Both the position numbers and the translations under genes were made by a program. DNA of 44,113 nucleotides, taken from NCBI GenBank assembly GCA_951812305.1, contig CATOSB010000033.1, forward strand, positions 1 to 44,113, read 5' to 3'. This document shows, piece after piece, positions 23,495-32,011 of this stretch. Below the pieces are notes generated by a model. The model saw only the letters and a program-made list of their open reading frames with translations. It was not told the DNA's origin and did not search any database. Positions within the stretch are counted from its first letter, which is position 1, and every line of letters starts with the position of its first letter. This stretch comes from an uncultured Paracoccaceae bacterium. Its GTDB lineage: Bacteria > Pseudomonadota > Alphaproteobacteria > Rhodobacterales > Rhodobacteraceae.

Positions 23495-25077
23495 TGGGGA
23501 TGCTTGATCATCTCTGGTTGGGTGTGCAGGCGGTGTTTCTCGCCGATCCGGCGTTTACAGTTCTGGGCGTGGGCATCCCGATTACGATCCTGATGATCCT
23601 GTTCGGGTTCTTGTTGGGGATCGTCGTCGGAGCCACACCGGGGCTGGCGGGGCCGATGGCGATGGCGATCTCGCTGCCGATCCTGATCTCGATCTTCGGG
23701 TTCAACGATGATGCGTTTCTACCGGTTCTGGGCTGCCTGATCGGCATCATGAAGGGCGCGACCGTGGGCGGGGCGGTGCCCGCGATTTTGTTCAACACGC
23801 CGGGGACTCCGGATGCGTATATGACAGCGTTGGATGGATTCCCGATGGCGGAACGGGGCGAGGCGCGCAAGGCACTGCGCGTGGCGCATTTCTCCTCTGC
23901 GTCGGGTGATACGTTTTCAGACATTGTGCTGGTGGTGTGTGCGCCGTTTCTGGCGATCCTCGTCGAGGCGTATCTGGACTTGCCGGAAAAGACCGGGCTG
24001 TTGATTCTGTCGCTGGCTTTCATCGCAAGCGTGATCGGCGGATCGGTGGGCAAGGGGATCATCTCGATGGGGCTGGGGCTTTTGGCGGCGATGATCGCGA
24101 CGGGGGAGGATTTCTATCCGCGCCTGACGATGGGCAATCAGGCGCTGGCAGAAGGTATTCCGATTGCTGCCGCCGTGCTGGGGGTTTTGATCCTTGGAGA
24201 AGTGTTCCGGTCGCTGGAGGACCTCCGCCGCAACAGGGGTTCAGGCGCATCGGCCACACATTCCGCGAGTGAAGGCAGTGGGCGTCTCGGTTGGCCGCTG
24301 ATCAAAGGCCTGTCGCCAATCATTGCACGTTCTGCCATGATCGGGACGGCCATCGGAGCGTTGCCGGGGGTGGGCAGCACGCTTGCGGCGACCATTGGCT
24401 ACACGTCCGCCAAGGCGCGGGCGCAGCGACGCGGGGAGGCGCCGCTTGGCTCAGGCGTACCCGAAGGCATCGCGGCGACGGAGGCGGCGAACTCGTCCGT
24501 GTCGGGCGCGAACCTGATCCCGGTCTTGAGCCTGGGCATTCCGGGCAATGCCGCAGCGGTGTTCCTGATCCTTGCGATGGATTCCATCGGCGGGTTCAAT
24601 CCGGGGCCGGCAGTGTTTCGGTTGGAAGGCGGGGTAGAGGGCGAGGGCGTCAACCTTGAACTGGTTCTGGCATTCGGCCTTTTCGTGTCGATGTTCGTCG
24701 CAAATGCCCTGAACTGGACCATCGGCGGCGTGTTCATGCGCACGGTCGGCATCATGGCGCGGGTGCCGAAAGAACGGCTGCTGCCCATCGTTCTGCTGCT
24801 GACGCTGACGGCGATTTACGTGCAGGAGACCGCGCTGGTCGCTGTCTGGATCACCATCGCCTTCGGGTTTCTGGGCTATTTCATGCGCCGTGTGGGCATG
24901 TCGCCCTTGCCGTTTGTCATCGCCTTCATCCTTGGCGGCAATCTGGAAGCCACCGCGCGGCAGGCCTTTGCCGCAACCGGCGCCGACCCGTTTTTCCTGA
25001 TCAACTCGCCCATCGCGCTGACATTCATTTTGCTGGCGATCGCGATCGTCACCTATAACTTGTGGAAGACCAAATGA
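23494..25077 (+). CDS. tctA: TTT-family large permease (TctA-like)
   Basis: A 527-residue inner-membrane permease with about 10-12 hydrophobic segments. Signature segments are LLGIVVGATPGLAGPMAMA and the internally related IGALPGVGSTLAATIGY, with SLGIPGNAAAVFLILAM and the GATVGGAVPAILFNTPGTPD loop. It carries the anion that TctC delivers, driven by the ion gradient. It is translationally coupled both upstream (TGATG with tctB) and downstream (ATGA with the sulfatase). Confidence 0.94.
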   Translation: MGMLDHLWLGVQAVFLADPAFTVLGVGIPITILMILFGFLLGIVVGATPGLAGPMAMAISLPILISIFGFNDDAFLPVLGCLIGIMKGATVGGAVPAILFNTPGTPDAYMTALDGFPMAERGEARKALRVAHFSSASGDTFSDIVLVVCAPFLAILVEAYLDLPEKTGLLILSLAFIASVIGGSVGKGIISMGLGLLAAMIATGEDFYPRLTMGNQALAEGIPIAAAVLGVLILGEVFRSLEDLRRNRGSGASATHSASEGSGRLGWPLIKGLSPIIARSAMIGTAIGALPGVGSTLAATIGYTSAKARAQRRGEAPLGSGVPEGIAATEAANSSVSGANLIPVLSLGIPGNAAAVFLILAMDSIGGFNPGPAVFRLEGGVEGEGVNLELVLAFGLFVSMFVANALNWTIGGVFMRTVGIMARVPKERLLPIVLLLTLTAIYVQETALVAVWITIAFGFLGYFMRRVGMSPLPFVIAFILGGNLEATARQAFAATGADPFFLINSPIALTFILLAIAIVTYNLWKTK

Positions 25078-26597
25078 GCCGACCGAATATCCTTCTGATT
25101 TCCGCTGACCAGCATCGCGCCGACTGCTTTGGGTTCGAGGGGCGCAAGATCAAAACACCGCATCTGGACCAACTGGCGGCAGACGGTACGCGGTTTTCCA
25201 ACTGCATCACGCCCACGGTGGTGTGCCAGCCCGCGCGCGCCTCGATACTGACCGGGCAGTTGTGCCGAACGCATGGCGTGCATGACAACGGCATCGATCT
25301 GGACCCGGAGATTGGCGAAAAGGGGTTTGCCGGGGCGATGGCATCTGCCGATTATGACACCGCCTATTTCGGCAAGGCGCATTTTTCAACTTATCACACG
25401 TTTGAACCCACCGGAACGCCGGAATGCGTGAAGTCGTCGGATCAATATGGCGCGGATTGGTTCGGGCCTTACATGGGGTTCAACCACGTCGAGATGATGT
25501 TGATCGGTCATAACTGGTGGGCGCCGGAAAAGCCGCCCTTTGGGCAACATTATGAGCGCTGGTTTCACGCTGATGGGCGCGGCGATGAGAAAATCAAAGC
25601 CATGTGGGAGAATGGCGGCGACACCAAGGGCGCGGCGCAGACATGGCATTCGAAGCTGCCGGTGGCGTGGCACAATTCGACATGGACGGCAGATCGCACA
25701 ATTGAGTGGCTCAAGCATTCCGATCACGACGATCCGTTCTGTGCCTGGGTGTCCTTCCCCGACCCGCATCACCCGTTTGACGCGCCAGAACCATGGTCGC
25801 GCTTGCATCCGCCCGAGGAGGTGGATCTGCCGGAGGATCGCAAGCGGTCGTTCGAAGGGCGGCCGTGGTGGCATAAACCCGTGCTGACCAATGAACCATC
25901 AGGGCCAAAGGAAGGCGCGGAGATCCGGAAGGCCTACAGCCGGATCCCGGAGCAAACGGATGAGAAATTGCGCGAGATCATCGCCAACACCTATGGGCAA
26001 ATCGCACTGATTGACCACAATGTAGGTCGCATCCTGATTGCGTTGGAGGAGGCGGGATTGGATGAGAATACGATTGTGATCTACATCAGCGATCATGGCG
26101 ATTGGCTCGGCGATCACGGGCTGATCCTGAAAGGCCCGATGCACTATGAGGGTCTGCTCAGGGTGCCGATGATCGTGCGCGGCCCCGGTGTGCCGGTCGG
26201 CAAGGTGGTGGAGGAGCCTGTCTCGACGATTGATCTGGGCCCAACGTTTTTTGACTACGGCGGCGCGGAGGCGCAGCTTGACCAGCATGGCGAAAGTTTG
26301 CGGCCATTGATCGAGGGCGAAGCCACCCGGGATTTCGCGATGAATGAATGGGATTTGCTGTCTGGGCGGACGGGTGTTCGGCTGTCGCTCAGAACGGTGC
26401 GGACGAAGGATGCAAAGCTTACGGTCGATCTGATCTCTGGAGCGGGCGAGATGTATAATCTGGCCGAAGACCCGAACGAGATGCAGAACTTGTTTGATCT
26501 GCCTGAAGCCGCCGGGATGCAGGCGGAGCTTACGGAATTTATTCATCGACGGCCTGACGATATCGGACCGGAGCGTGTGCCGGTGGGGATGGCGTAG
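25074..26597 (+). CDS. Formylglycine-dependent sulfatase, second
   Basis: A 507-residue type I sulfatase/phosphonate monoester hydrolase-like enzyme. The formylglycine Cys is in TPTVVCQPARASILTGQL (C-x-P-x-R, about residue 52). Metal-binding Asp residues are in ILLISADQHRADC, and the C-terminal metal motif is VIYISDHGDWLGDHGL. It lacks a signal peptide and so is cytoplasmic. It is distinct in sequence from the sulfatase at 19993-21420 and is coupled to tctA by an ATGA overlap; the pair may act on different sulfate positions or esters of the same compound. Confidence 0.9.
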   Translation: MSRPNILLISADQHRADCFGFEGRKIKTPHLDQLAADGTRFSNCITPTVVCQPARASILTGQLCRTHGVHDNGIDLDPEIGEKGFAGAMASADYDTAYFGKAHFSTYHTFEPTGTPECVKSSDQYGADWFGPYMGFNHVEMMLIGHNWWAPEKPPFGQHYERWFHADGRGDEKIKAMWENGGDTKGAAQTWHSKLPVAWHNSTWTADRTIEWLKHSDHDDPFCAWVSFPDPHHPFDAPEPWSRLHPPEEVDLPEDRKRSFEGRPWWHKPVLTNEPSGPKEGAEIRKAYSRIPEQTDEKLREIIANTYGQIALIDHNVGRILIALEEAGLDENTIVIYISDHGDWLGDHGLILKGPMHYEGLLRVPMIVRGPGVPVGKVVEEPVSTIDLGPTFFDYGGAEAQLDQHGESLRPLIEGEATRDFAMNEWDLLSGRTGVRLSLRTVRTKDAKLTVDLISGAGEMYNLAEDPNEMQNLFDLPEAAGMQAELTEFIHRRPDDIGPERVPVGMA

Positions 26598-26756
26598 CGT
26601 TGGGATTGGCCTGAAGCTGCCTTTCCAGCGCTCCTTTGATGAGCAACCTCATTGGCGGCCAACGCCTGCCCGTGGGATGGCGATGCAACATCTCAATGAT
26701 GCGCTTTATGCCAGCAAAGTCCGAACGAACTCAAAGGATTGCACTGCCCTCATCAA

Positions 26757-26786
26757 ATCGCCAGCCCGCCGGGACGGGCAGGCGAT
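26757..26786. terminator. Hairpin downstream of the second sulfatase
   Basis: An interrupted perfect stem, ATCGCC-a-GCCCG with CGGGC-a-GGCGAT, has a 6-base loop. No T-run follows, so it may be a terminator-like or repeat-type structure. Its reverse strand shares ATCGCCTGCCCG with 19005-19016 at the other edge of the sulfatase locus. The rest of 26598-26877 shows no gene that I can support. Confidence 0.4.
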
Positions 26787-26880
26787 GGCCGGGGCACCTG
26801 CGGTGCTGTTAACCCGGCTGGGGTGGTATGCCTGAAGGGCAGCATTAGCCCAAATCTGAACGTCAGCACTCTTCGACTTA

Positions 26881-28049
26881 TACCAACGGCTTGATCAATT
26901 GACCGTTGCCCATTCTCTGGTCGTTATTGAGGTTATGCGCTGCGGGTCATTTTCGAAGAAGTTCCAGGCGTCTGCGCATTTGTCGAGGATCTGCTCGTAG
27001 GTATCGAACACGGTGATGGCCAGCTTGTTGGAGCGCAGATAGGCCCAGACATTTTCCATCGGGTTGAGTTCGGGCGCATAGGGGGGCAGCTTCAGGAGCG
27101 TTATGTTGTCTGGCACCAAGAGCCCCTTGGCTCCGTGCCACCCCGCGCCATCTGTGACCAGGAGCGCATGAGAACCGGGTGCGATTGTTTTTGAGACCTC
27201 GTCGAGATGCAGGCCCATCGCCTCTGTGTTAACATAAGGCAGGATCAGCCCAGCTGCGGCACCACGTGCCGGACAGGCAGCGCCAAATACGTAGCTCCAT
27301 TTGTAGCGGGTATCCCGGGGCGCACGTGGGCGGGTTCCCCGCTTCGCCCAGACACGGGTGAGTGTTCCCTGCTGGCCCACCCGTGCTTCGTCCTGGAACC
27401 ATATTTCCAGTGGCTTTCCTTTCGCCCGTTCAGTCAAAATGTCGGCTACGATGCTGGCAAAGTTTTTTTTAAATGCAGTCTGTGCCACTGGGTCGGCGTT
27501 GGGATGTTCGGGGCGGACCGACAGCCTGCGAAAGCCCAGTTGAACCAAATAACTACCTACTGTGCGTTCGTGGAGCTTGATCTCGAACTCCGCCTCAATG
27601 CGCCGGGCAAGATCGGCGCGACGCCAGCGAACCACACCATCGCGGGCCGGATCAGGGCCAGCCTCCACCCAGACCGCAAGCTGCGCTATCTGCTCCGGCG
27701 ACAATCGAGGTTTCGCGCCGCCACCCCCACGATCTGACAGCCCGTCAGGACCTTCGACATTGTATCGATGGACCCAGTCTCGAAGGGTTTGGCGATCCAT
27801 CCCGCAACTCTGGGCAGCAACCTTGCGCGACGACCCTTCAAGCACCAGAGCAATCGCCAAAAGCCGACGTGCTACTTTGCCGTTCGACGCGCGACCGGCT
27901 AAAGCGCGCAACTCGTGCACCGTGAAATCATCGCGCAAAACCGGAACCGCGGCACCCATATCTCCCTCCCTCTCTGGACAGAAACAGTGAGTCACATACC
28001 GAACAATTTGGGAATCCAAAAAGCGAGTCAAATCATCCCGCCGTTGGTA
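26881..28049 (-). mobile_element. IS630-family element (type B)
   Basis: A 1169-bp element with ends TACCAACGGC at 26881 and GCCGTTGGTA ending at 28049. It is flanked by TTA on both sides (26878-26880 and 28050-28052). It is related to but clearly different from type A; both start with TACCAA and have the same length. It sits exactly on the plsY stop codon, and the duplicated TTA (TAA on the minus strand) regenerates that stop. Confidence 0.95.
26895..27959 (-). CDS. IS630-family transposase (type B, single ORF)
   Basis: A 354-residue intact DDE transposase. An N-terminal helix-turn-helix (SRKVAAQSCGMDRQTLRDWV) is followed by the core EIWFQDEARVGQ (first Asp), LLVTDGAGWHGA (second Asp) and LPPYAPELNPMENVWAY (Glu). 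Unlike type A, both halves are in one frame: the region TAFKKNFASIVADIL corresponds to the type A slippage site. ATG 27959 (MGAAVPVLRDDF) follows GGGAGGGAGAT; a longer in-frame start at 28031 is less likely. Confidence 0.93.
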   Translation of the reverse strand: MGAAVPVLRDDFTVHELRALAGRASNGKVARRLLAIALVLEGSSRKVAAQSCGMDRQTLRDWVHRYNVEGPDGLSDRGGGGAKPRLSPEQIAQLAVWVEAGPDPARDGVVRWRRADLARRIEAEFEIKLHERTVGSYLVQLGFRRLSVRPEHPNADPVAQTAFKKNFASIVADILTERAKGKPLEIWFQDEARVGQQGTLTRVWAKRGTRPRAPRDTRYKWSYVFGAACPARGAAAGLILPYVNTEAMGLHLDEVSKTIAPGSHALLVTDGAGWHGAKGLLVPDNITLLKLPPYAPELNPMENVWAYLRSNKLAITVFDTYEQILDKCADAWNFFENDPQRITSITTREWATVN

Positions 28050-28628
28050 TTAGTTGATCTTAGGTTCTGATCCGGCCCTCAGGCGGGCGATGTTTTCCCG
28101 GTGCTTGAAGATCACCAAAGCGCCGATCAGCGCGATCAAAACTGCGCCGTGCCAGTGATAGAAGATCAACGCATAAACCGGCGCGAGAGAGGCCGCGACG
28201 AGAGCAGACAGAGAAGAGTAGCGAAACAGCACGGCGACCAGCAGCCATGTCGCACAGGCCAGCGCGCCGACGGGAAAGCTCAAAGCCAGCAGCGTGCCGA
28301 GCATCGTTGCGACGCCCTTGCCGCCGCGGAATTTCAGAAAAACCGGGTAAAGATGGCCAATCATCGCGAACAGCGCGGCCACTCCTGCCGCATCTTCTCC
28401 GGCAAGCCAGCGGGCAATCAGAACCGCCAGCGCGCCTTTGCCCGCATCGCCGATCAGCGTGAACAGCGCGGCAAACCTGTTGCCGGTGCGCAAGACGTTT
28501 GTGGCGCCGATATTGCCCGAACCGATCTGGCGCAAATCGCCCAATCCGAACAGATGCGCCGCGACGATGCCAAAGGGGATCGAGCCGAGGAGATAGGCGA
28601 ATACCGCTGTTAGGATCACCTCTGTCAA
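28050..28628 (-). CDS. plsY: Acyl-phosphate:glycerol-3-phosphate acyltransferase PlsY
   Basis: A 192-residue inner-membrane enzyme that moves an acyl group from acyl-phosphate to glycerol 3-phosphate to make lysophosphatidate, the first step of phospholipid synthesis. The family motifs are all present: LLGSIPFGIVAAHLFG, IGSGNIGATNVLRTGN and FLKFRGGKGVATMLGTLLAL, with about five hydrophobic segments. It is the last gene of an operon and overlaps the dihydroorotase-like gene by 4 bp. An IS630 element lies directly on its stop codon without changing the protein. Confidence 0.96.
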   Translation of the reverse strand: MTEVILTAVFAYLLGSIPFGIVAAHLFGLGDLRQIGSGNIGATNVLRTGNRFAALFTLIGDAGKGALAVLIARWLAGEDAAGVAALFAMIGHLYPVFLKFRGGKGVATMLGTLLALSFPVGALACATWLLVAVLFRYSSLSALVAASLAPVYALIFYHWHGAVLIALIGALVIFKHRENIARLRAGSEPKIN

Positions 28629-29896
28629 GGCGCCCCCCCGCCGTAGACCTGACGCCCGCCGACCCAGGTCGCAAGAACCCTGCCCTGCATACGGGCGCCA
28701 TCAAAGGGTGTATTCTTCGACTTTGACCGAAGTGCGAAACGATCCAGAACAAAAGGCGCATCCGGGTCGAATAGTACCAGATCGGCGGGCGCGCCAACGG
28801 ATATGCGCCCTGAATCCAGTCCAAGCCTTTCCGCCGGGTTCAGAGACATGGCCCGGAACAATTGCGCAAGCGTAAGCTGCCCGGAATGGTGAAGGCGCAA
28901 AGCGGCGGGCAGCAATGTCTCCAAGGCCACCGCACCCGATGCCGCCTCTTCAAACGGGCGGCGTTTTGATTCCTCGTCCTGCGGCGTGTGCATTGAGGAA
29001 ATCACGTCGATCACGCCGCTGGCGACGGCCTCGATCATCGCTTGCCGGTCGTCTTCAGTGCGTAAGGGCGGCTTGATCTTGAAGAAGGTGCGGTAATCGC
29101 CGACGTCGAATTCATTCAGCGTCAGGTGGTGGATGTTCACCCCGGCGCTGACATCCATCCCCGCCTTCCTGGCGCGTTCCAGTGCGGGCAGAGCGGCGGC
29201 GGTGGAAATATTGTCAGCGTGGTATTTCGCCCCCGTCATTTCCACCAGTGCAAGGTCGCGCTCCAGCCCCAGACGCTCTGCCATTGGGGAGACGGACGGC
29301 AGGCCGCGAAGGGCGGCGAATTTGCCCGATGTTGCTGCGGACCCGGCGGACAAGACCGGTTCCTGCGGATGCGCGATCACCAGCGCGTCAAGTGACCTTG
29401 CATAGGTCAGACAGCGCGAGAAGACTTTGGTGTCGGCGGTGACATGATCGCAATCGCTGAACGCCACGGCGCCGGCGTCTTTCAGAAACCCGATTTCAAC
29501 CATCTCGCGCCCGCCGAACCCTTTGGTCAGCGCCGCCATGGGCAACACGTTAACAGGCGCGGCCTCGCTCGCGCGGCGGGTGACGAATTCCAGCTGTTCG
29601 GGGCTGTCGATTACCGGCATCGTGTCGGGCCGGGTGATCATCGTGGTCACACCGCCAGCCGCCGCCGCAAGGCCCGCGGTGCGAAAGCTTTCCTTATGCC
29701 GCTCTCCCGGTTCGCAAACCTTTACCCCAATATCGACGATGCCGGGGGCTAGGCACCTACCGCCTGCGTCCAGAACTTCCTTTCCGCCCTCTTCGTTCAC
29801 AGCGGCAATGCGCCCGTTTTCGATCAGGACCGAGCTGACATCTTCCGTCCCGGATTCGGGGTCGATCAGGCGTGCGTTGGTGATCAGGAGGCTCAT
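28625..29896 (-). CDS. pyrC: Dihydroorotase-like protein, probably non-catalytic
   Basis: A 423-residue amidohydrolase-fold protein of the dihydroorotase family. Active type I enzymes have DxHxHxREPG; here the segment is VDIGVKVCEPGERHKESF, so both metal His are replaced (Gly and Lys). The usual catalytic Asp of the (T)DHAPH motif is also missing (VISSMHTPQDEES). This is the pattern of the inactive PyrC'/PyrX proteins that form a structural complex with aspartate carbamoyltransferase, and pyrB lies in the same operon. An active dihydroorotase must then be encoded elsewhere. It is coupled to its neighbours by ATGA overlaps on both sides. Confidence 0.85.
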   Translation of the reverse strand: MSLLITNARLIDPESGTEDVSSVLIENGRIAAVNEEGGKEVLDAGGRCLAPGIVDIGVKVCEPGERHKESFRTAGLAAAAGGVTTMITRPDTMPVIDSPEQLEFVTRRASEAAPVNVLPMAALTKGFGGREMVEIGFLKDAGAVAFSDCDHVTADTKVFSRCLTYARSLDALVIAHPQEPVLSAGSAATSGKFAALRGLPSVSPMAERLGLERDLALVEMTGAKYHADNISTAAALPALERARKAGMDVSAGVNIHHLTLNEFDVGDYRTFFKIKPPLRTEDDRQAMIEAVASGVIDVISSMHTPQDEESKRRPFEEAASGAVALETLLPAALRLHHSGQLTLAQLFRAMSLNPAERLGLDSGRISVGAPADLVLFDPDAPFVLDRFALRSKSKNTPFDGARMQGRVLATWVGGRQVYGGGAP

Positions 29897-30447
29897 GTGG
29901 GTTTCTCCTCTAACATCACCAGCGCGGTTTCGATCAGCTCTTTCACGTGCTGCCCGTCGTAAATGCAGAAGAACCCCAGCCGGTAGTGATTGGTCCCATA
30001 CCGACCACGTGAAGAGAAGCGGTGGAAAACCACATCACCCGGTGTTCGCCCGTTCCATATGACGGCGCGCCCGGGGCGCAACCGATACCGCCGGACCCAG
30101 AAGCGCCCGAGCGCGCGAATGGCGGTCAGTGCCCTCAGATTTGTCAGCGCATACCAGGTGCGGGCGCGCCAGAACGCGTCGATCCGGGGCTTCCACCAGA
30201 GGAAATAGCCGAGCGCGCCCAGAAGCGTGGCAACAAAAAGAAGCATCACCGCCACGTAGAAAGGGTGGCCCCATAGGGTCGGGCCGATAGTGACAACGAG
30301 GAGCAGACAGATGCCGACGATCAACACCGTAAGCCCGACGCGCCGCCACGGTTCCAGATCGGCGCGCTGACCGGGCTGGACTGCCGGGTCGGGTCTGCCA
30401 TGCCAGAGGACATCCTCGCCCGCGCGCAATTCACCTGCCCAGTTCAT
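29893..30447 (-). CDS. PH-domain-like membrane protein, first of a pair
   Basis: A 184-residue protein with an N-terminal GEDVLWHGRPDP motif, two hydrophobic segments (VGLTVLIVGICLLLVVTIGP; FYVAVMLLFVATLLGALGYF) and a C-terminal bacterial-PH-like beta domain (ARTWYALTNLRALTAIRAL, then RAVIWNG and VVFHRF). It shares layout and the motifs E(D/E)xLWxGRPD and TWY(A/T)LTN with the next gene upstream, so the two are paralogues. The function is unknown; similar proteins may sense or scaffold membranes. It overlaps both neighbours by 4 bp in the pyrB-plsY operon. Confidence 0.75.
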   Translation of the reverse strand: MNWAGELRAGEDVLWHGRPDPAVQPGQRADLEPWRRVGLTVLIVGICLLLVVTIGPTLWGHPFYVAVMLLFVATLLGALGYFLWWKPRIDAFWRARTWYALTNLRALTAIRALGRFWVRRYRLRPGRAVIWNGRTPGDVVFHRFSSRGRYGTNHYRLGFFCIYDGQHVKELIETALVMLEEKPT

Positions 30448-30968
30448 GCGTCGTCTTTCTGGATTTGCCGGACGAGGCGATAGACCTCTTCGCCACCCTC
30501 GACCCTCTCAAATCCGATCCGCACAAGACGGGAGCCGTTCTTGGTGCGACGGTATTCTTCAGCGAAATAGAGGCTGGCAGGGTTGCCGGGCTCGAATGTG
30601 ATGCGCGTCTTGCGGTCGATCTGATAGCTTTTCAGTTTCCGGCCCATCATCGGAATGTCGGTCGCGATGAAGGCATGTTCATTGGTCAGCGTGTACCAGG
30701 TGTGCCGCCGTGACCATGCCGACCAGATTGGCGGCCCGATGGCGAGGCTGAGGCCGACGAAGAAGTGGATCAGACCGAAAGCCCAGAAAAACCCGCCCGC
30801 CTGTGACGCCATAATCATCCAGAACAGCGCGAAACCAGCGAAAGCGAGACCGAAGAGGAAGGTGAAAGCGTGGGTGACTTTGAAGACGAAGCGACCGTCA
30901 GGGCGCCCTTGCCACAGGATTTCCTCTCCCTCATCGAGGATGCCTTCCCAGCCCGCCGCGGCGTTCAT
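30444..30968 (-). CDS. PH-domain-like membrane protein, second of a pair
   Basis: A 174-residue paralogue of the adjacent gene. It has an N-terminal GEEILWQGRPDG, two hydrophobic segments (FLFGLAFAGFALFWMIMASQ; FWAFGLIHFFVGLSLAIG), then the PH-like domain (HTWYTLTNEHAFIATDIPMM, then KSYQIDRKTRITFEPG and SLYFAEEYRR). The function is unknown. It follows pyrB with a 4-bp overlap (30965-30968), which implies translational coupling to aspartate carbamoyltransferase. Confidence 0.75.
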   Translation of the reverse strand: MNAAAGWEGILDEGEEILWQGRPDGRFVFKVTHAFTFLFGLAFAGFALFWMIMASQAGGFFWAFGLIHFFVGLSLAIGPPIWSAWSRRHTWYTLTNEHAFIATDIPMMGRKLKSYQIDRKTRITFEPGNPASLYFAEEYRRTKNGSRLVRIGFERVEGGEEVYRLVRQIQKDDA

Positions 30969-31897
30969 GCGGCTCTCCGGTTCTGCACAAGCAAATCCAT
31001 CGCCGCCATGCGCACGGCGACGCCCATTTCGACCTGTTCCTGAATGACCGAGCGGTGGATGTCGTCGGCAATGGTGCCGTCGATTTCAACGCCCCGATTC
31101 ATCGGGCCGGGATGCATGACGATGGCGTCGGGTTTGGCGTGGCTGAGTTTTCCGGCATCGAGCCCGTAGCGGTGGAAGTACTCGCGTTCGGACGGGATAA
31201 AGCCGCCGTCCATGCGCTCGCGTTGCAGGCGCAGCATCATCACGACGTCGGCATCCGCCAGCCCCTCGGCCATGTCGTCAAAGACCTCGACACCCCAGTC
31301 GGCTGCACCCGATGGCATCAGCGTCGGCGGGCCGATCAGGCGGATGCGGCTTTCCATCTTGCCGAGCAGGTGGATGTTGGAACGCGCGACGCGGGAATGG
31401 GCAATGTCGCCGCAGATTGCCACACTCAGGCGGTGCAGACGGCCCTTGGCACGGCGGATCGTGAGCGCGTCGAGCAGGGCTTGCGTGGGGTGTTCATGCC
31501 GCCCGTCGCCTGCATTCAGGACCGCGCAGTTTACCTTTTCGGCCAGCAGGTTGACCGCGCCCGAATGCGGGTGCCGCACGATCAGAAGATCGGGGTGCAT
31601 CGCATTCAGCGTCAGCGCGGTGTCGATCAGGGTTTCGCCCTTTTTGACGCTGGATGTTTGCATCGCCATGTTCATGACATCCGCGCCAAGGCGCTTGCCC
31701 GCAATTTCAAAACTCGCCTGTGTGCGGGTCGAGTTTTCGAAAAACATGTTGATCTGGGTCAGGCCCTGAAGCGCGTCTGAATGTTTCGCGCCCTGCCGGT
31801 TTTTCTCGGCATATTGATCAGCGAGATCGAGAATGGTGGTGATATCTGCAGGCTGCAGCGGTTCAATGCCCAGAAGATGCTGGTGCGGGAACGTCAT
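30965..31897 (-). CDS. pyrB: Aspartate carbamoyltransferase catalytic subunit
   Basis: PyrB condenses carbamoyl phosphate and aspartate to N-carbamoyl-aspartate, the first committed pyrimidine step. The 310-residue length is normal. The carbamoyl phosphate motif FFENSTRTQASFEIAGKRLG, the loop SSVKKGET, HEHPTQALLDALTI and MHPGPMNRGVEI are intact. It is the first gene of the pyrB-PH-PH-dihydroorotase-like-plsY operon. No pyrI regulatory-subunit gene is adjacent, and the inactive dihydroorotase homologue is the likely partner. Confidence 0.96.
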   Translation of the reverse strand: MTFPHQHLLGIEPLQPADITTILDLADQYAEKNRQGAKHSDALQGLTQINMFFENSTRTQASFEIAGKRLGADVMNMAMQTSSVKKGETLIDTALTLNAMHPDLLIVRHPHSGAVNLLAEKVNCAVLNAGDGRHEHPTQALLDALTIRRAKGRLHRLSVAICGDIAHSRVARSNIHLLGKMESRIRLIGPPTLMPSGAADWGVEVFDDMAEGLADADVVMMLRLQRERMDGGFIPSEREYFHRYGLDAGKLSHAKPDAIVMHPGPMNRGVEIDGTIADDIHRSVIQEQVEMGVAVRMAAMDLLVQNRRAA

Positions 31898-31986
31898 GTG
31901 CGCCCTTTGTTCAAACTCGCGCGCTTATAGGCACCGGCGCGGGGTTGGGCAAGCTTTCGAATTGGCATGTTGCCAATCCGACTGAT

Positions 31987-32011
31987 GCGAGGGGGACGCT
32001 GTCCCCCTCGC
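31987..32011. promoter_or_regulatory. Strong hairpin in the pyrB-udg divergent intergenic region
   Basis: A perfect 11-bp stem, GCGAGGGGGAC and GTCCCCCTCGC, with a 3-base loop GCT. It is followed by CTCCCCCTGCCGTATTTG and ACCAAGAAGAA, a combination I recall as common between Rhodobacteraceae genes. Because both flanking genes point outward it is unlikely to be a simple terminator of either. Confidence 0.5.

Noticed and set aside
26598..26835. A possible small protein downstream of the second sulfatase
   Set aside because: The frame starts inside the sulfatase gene, has no ribosome site and crosses a strong hairpin.
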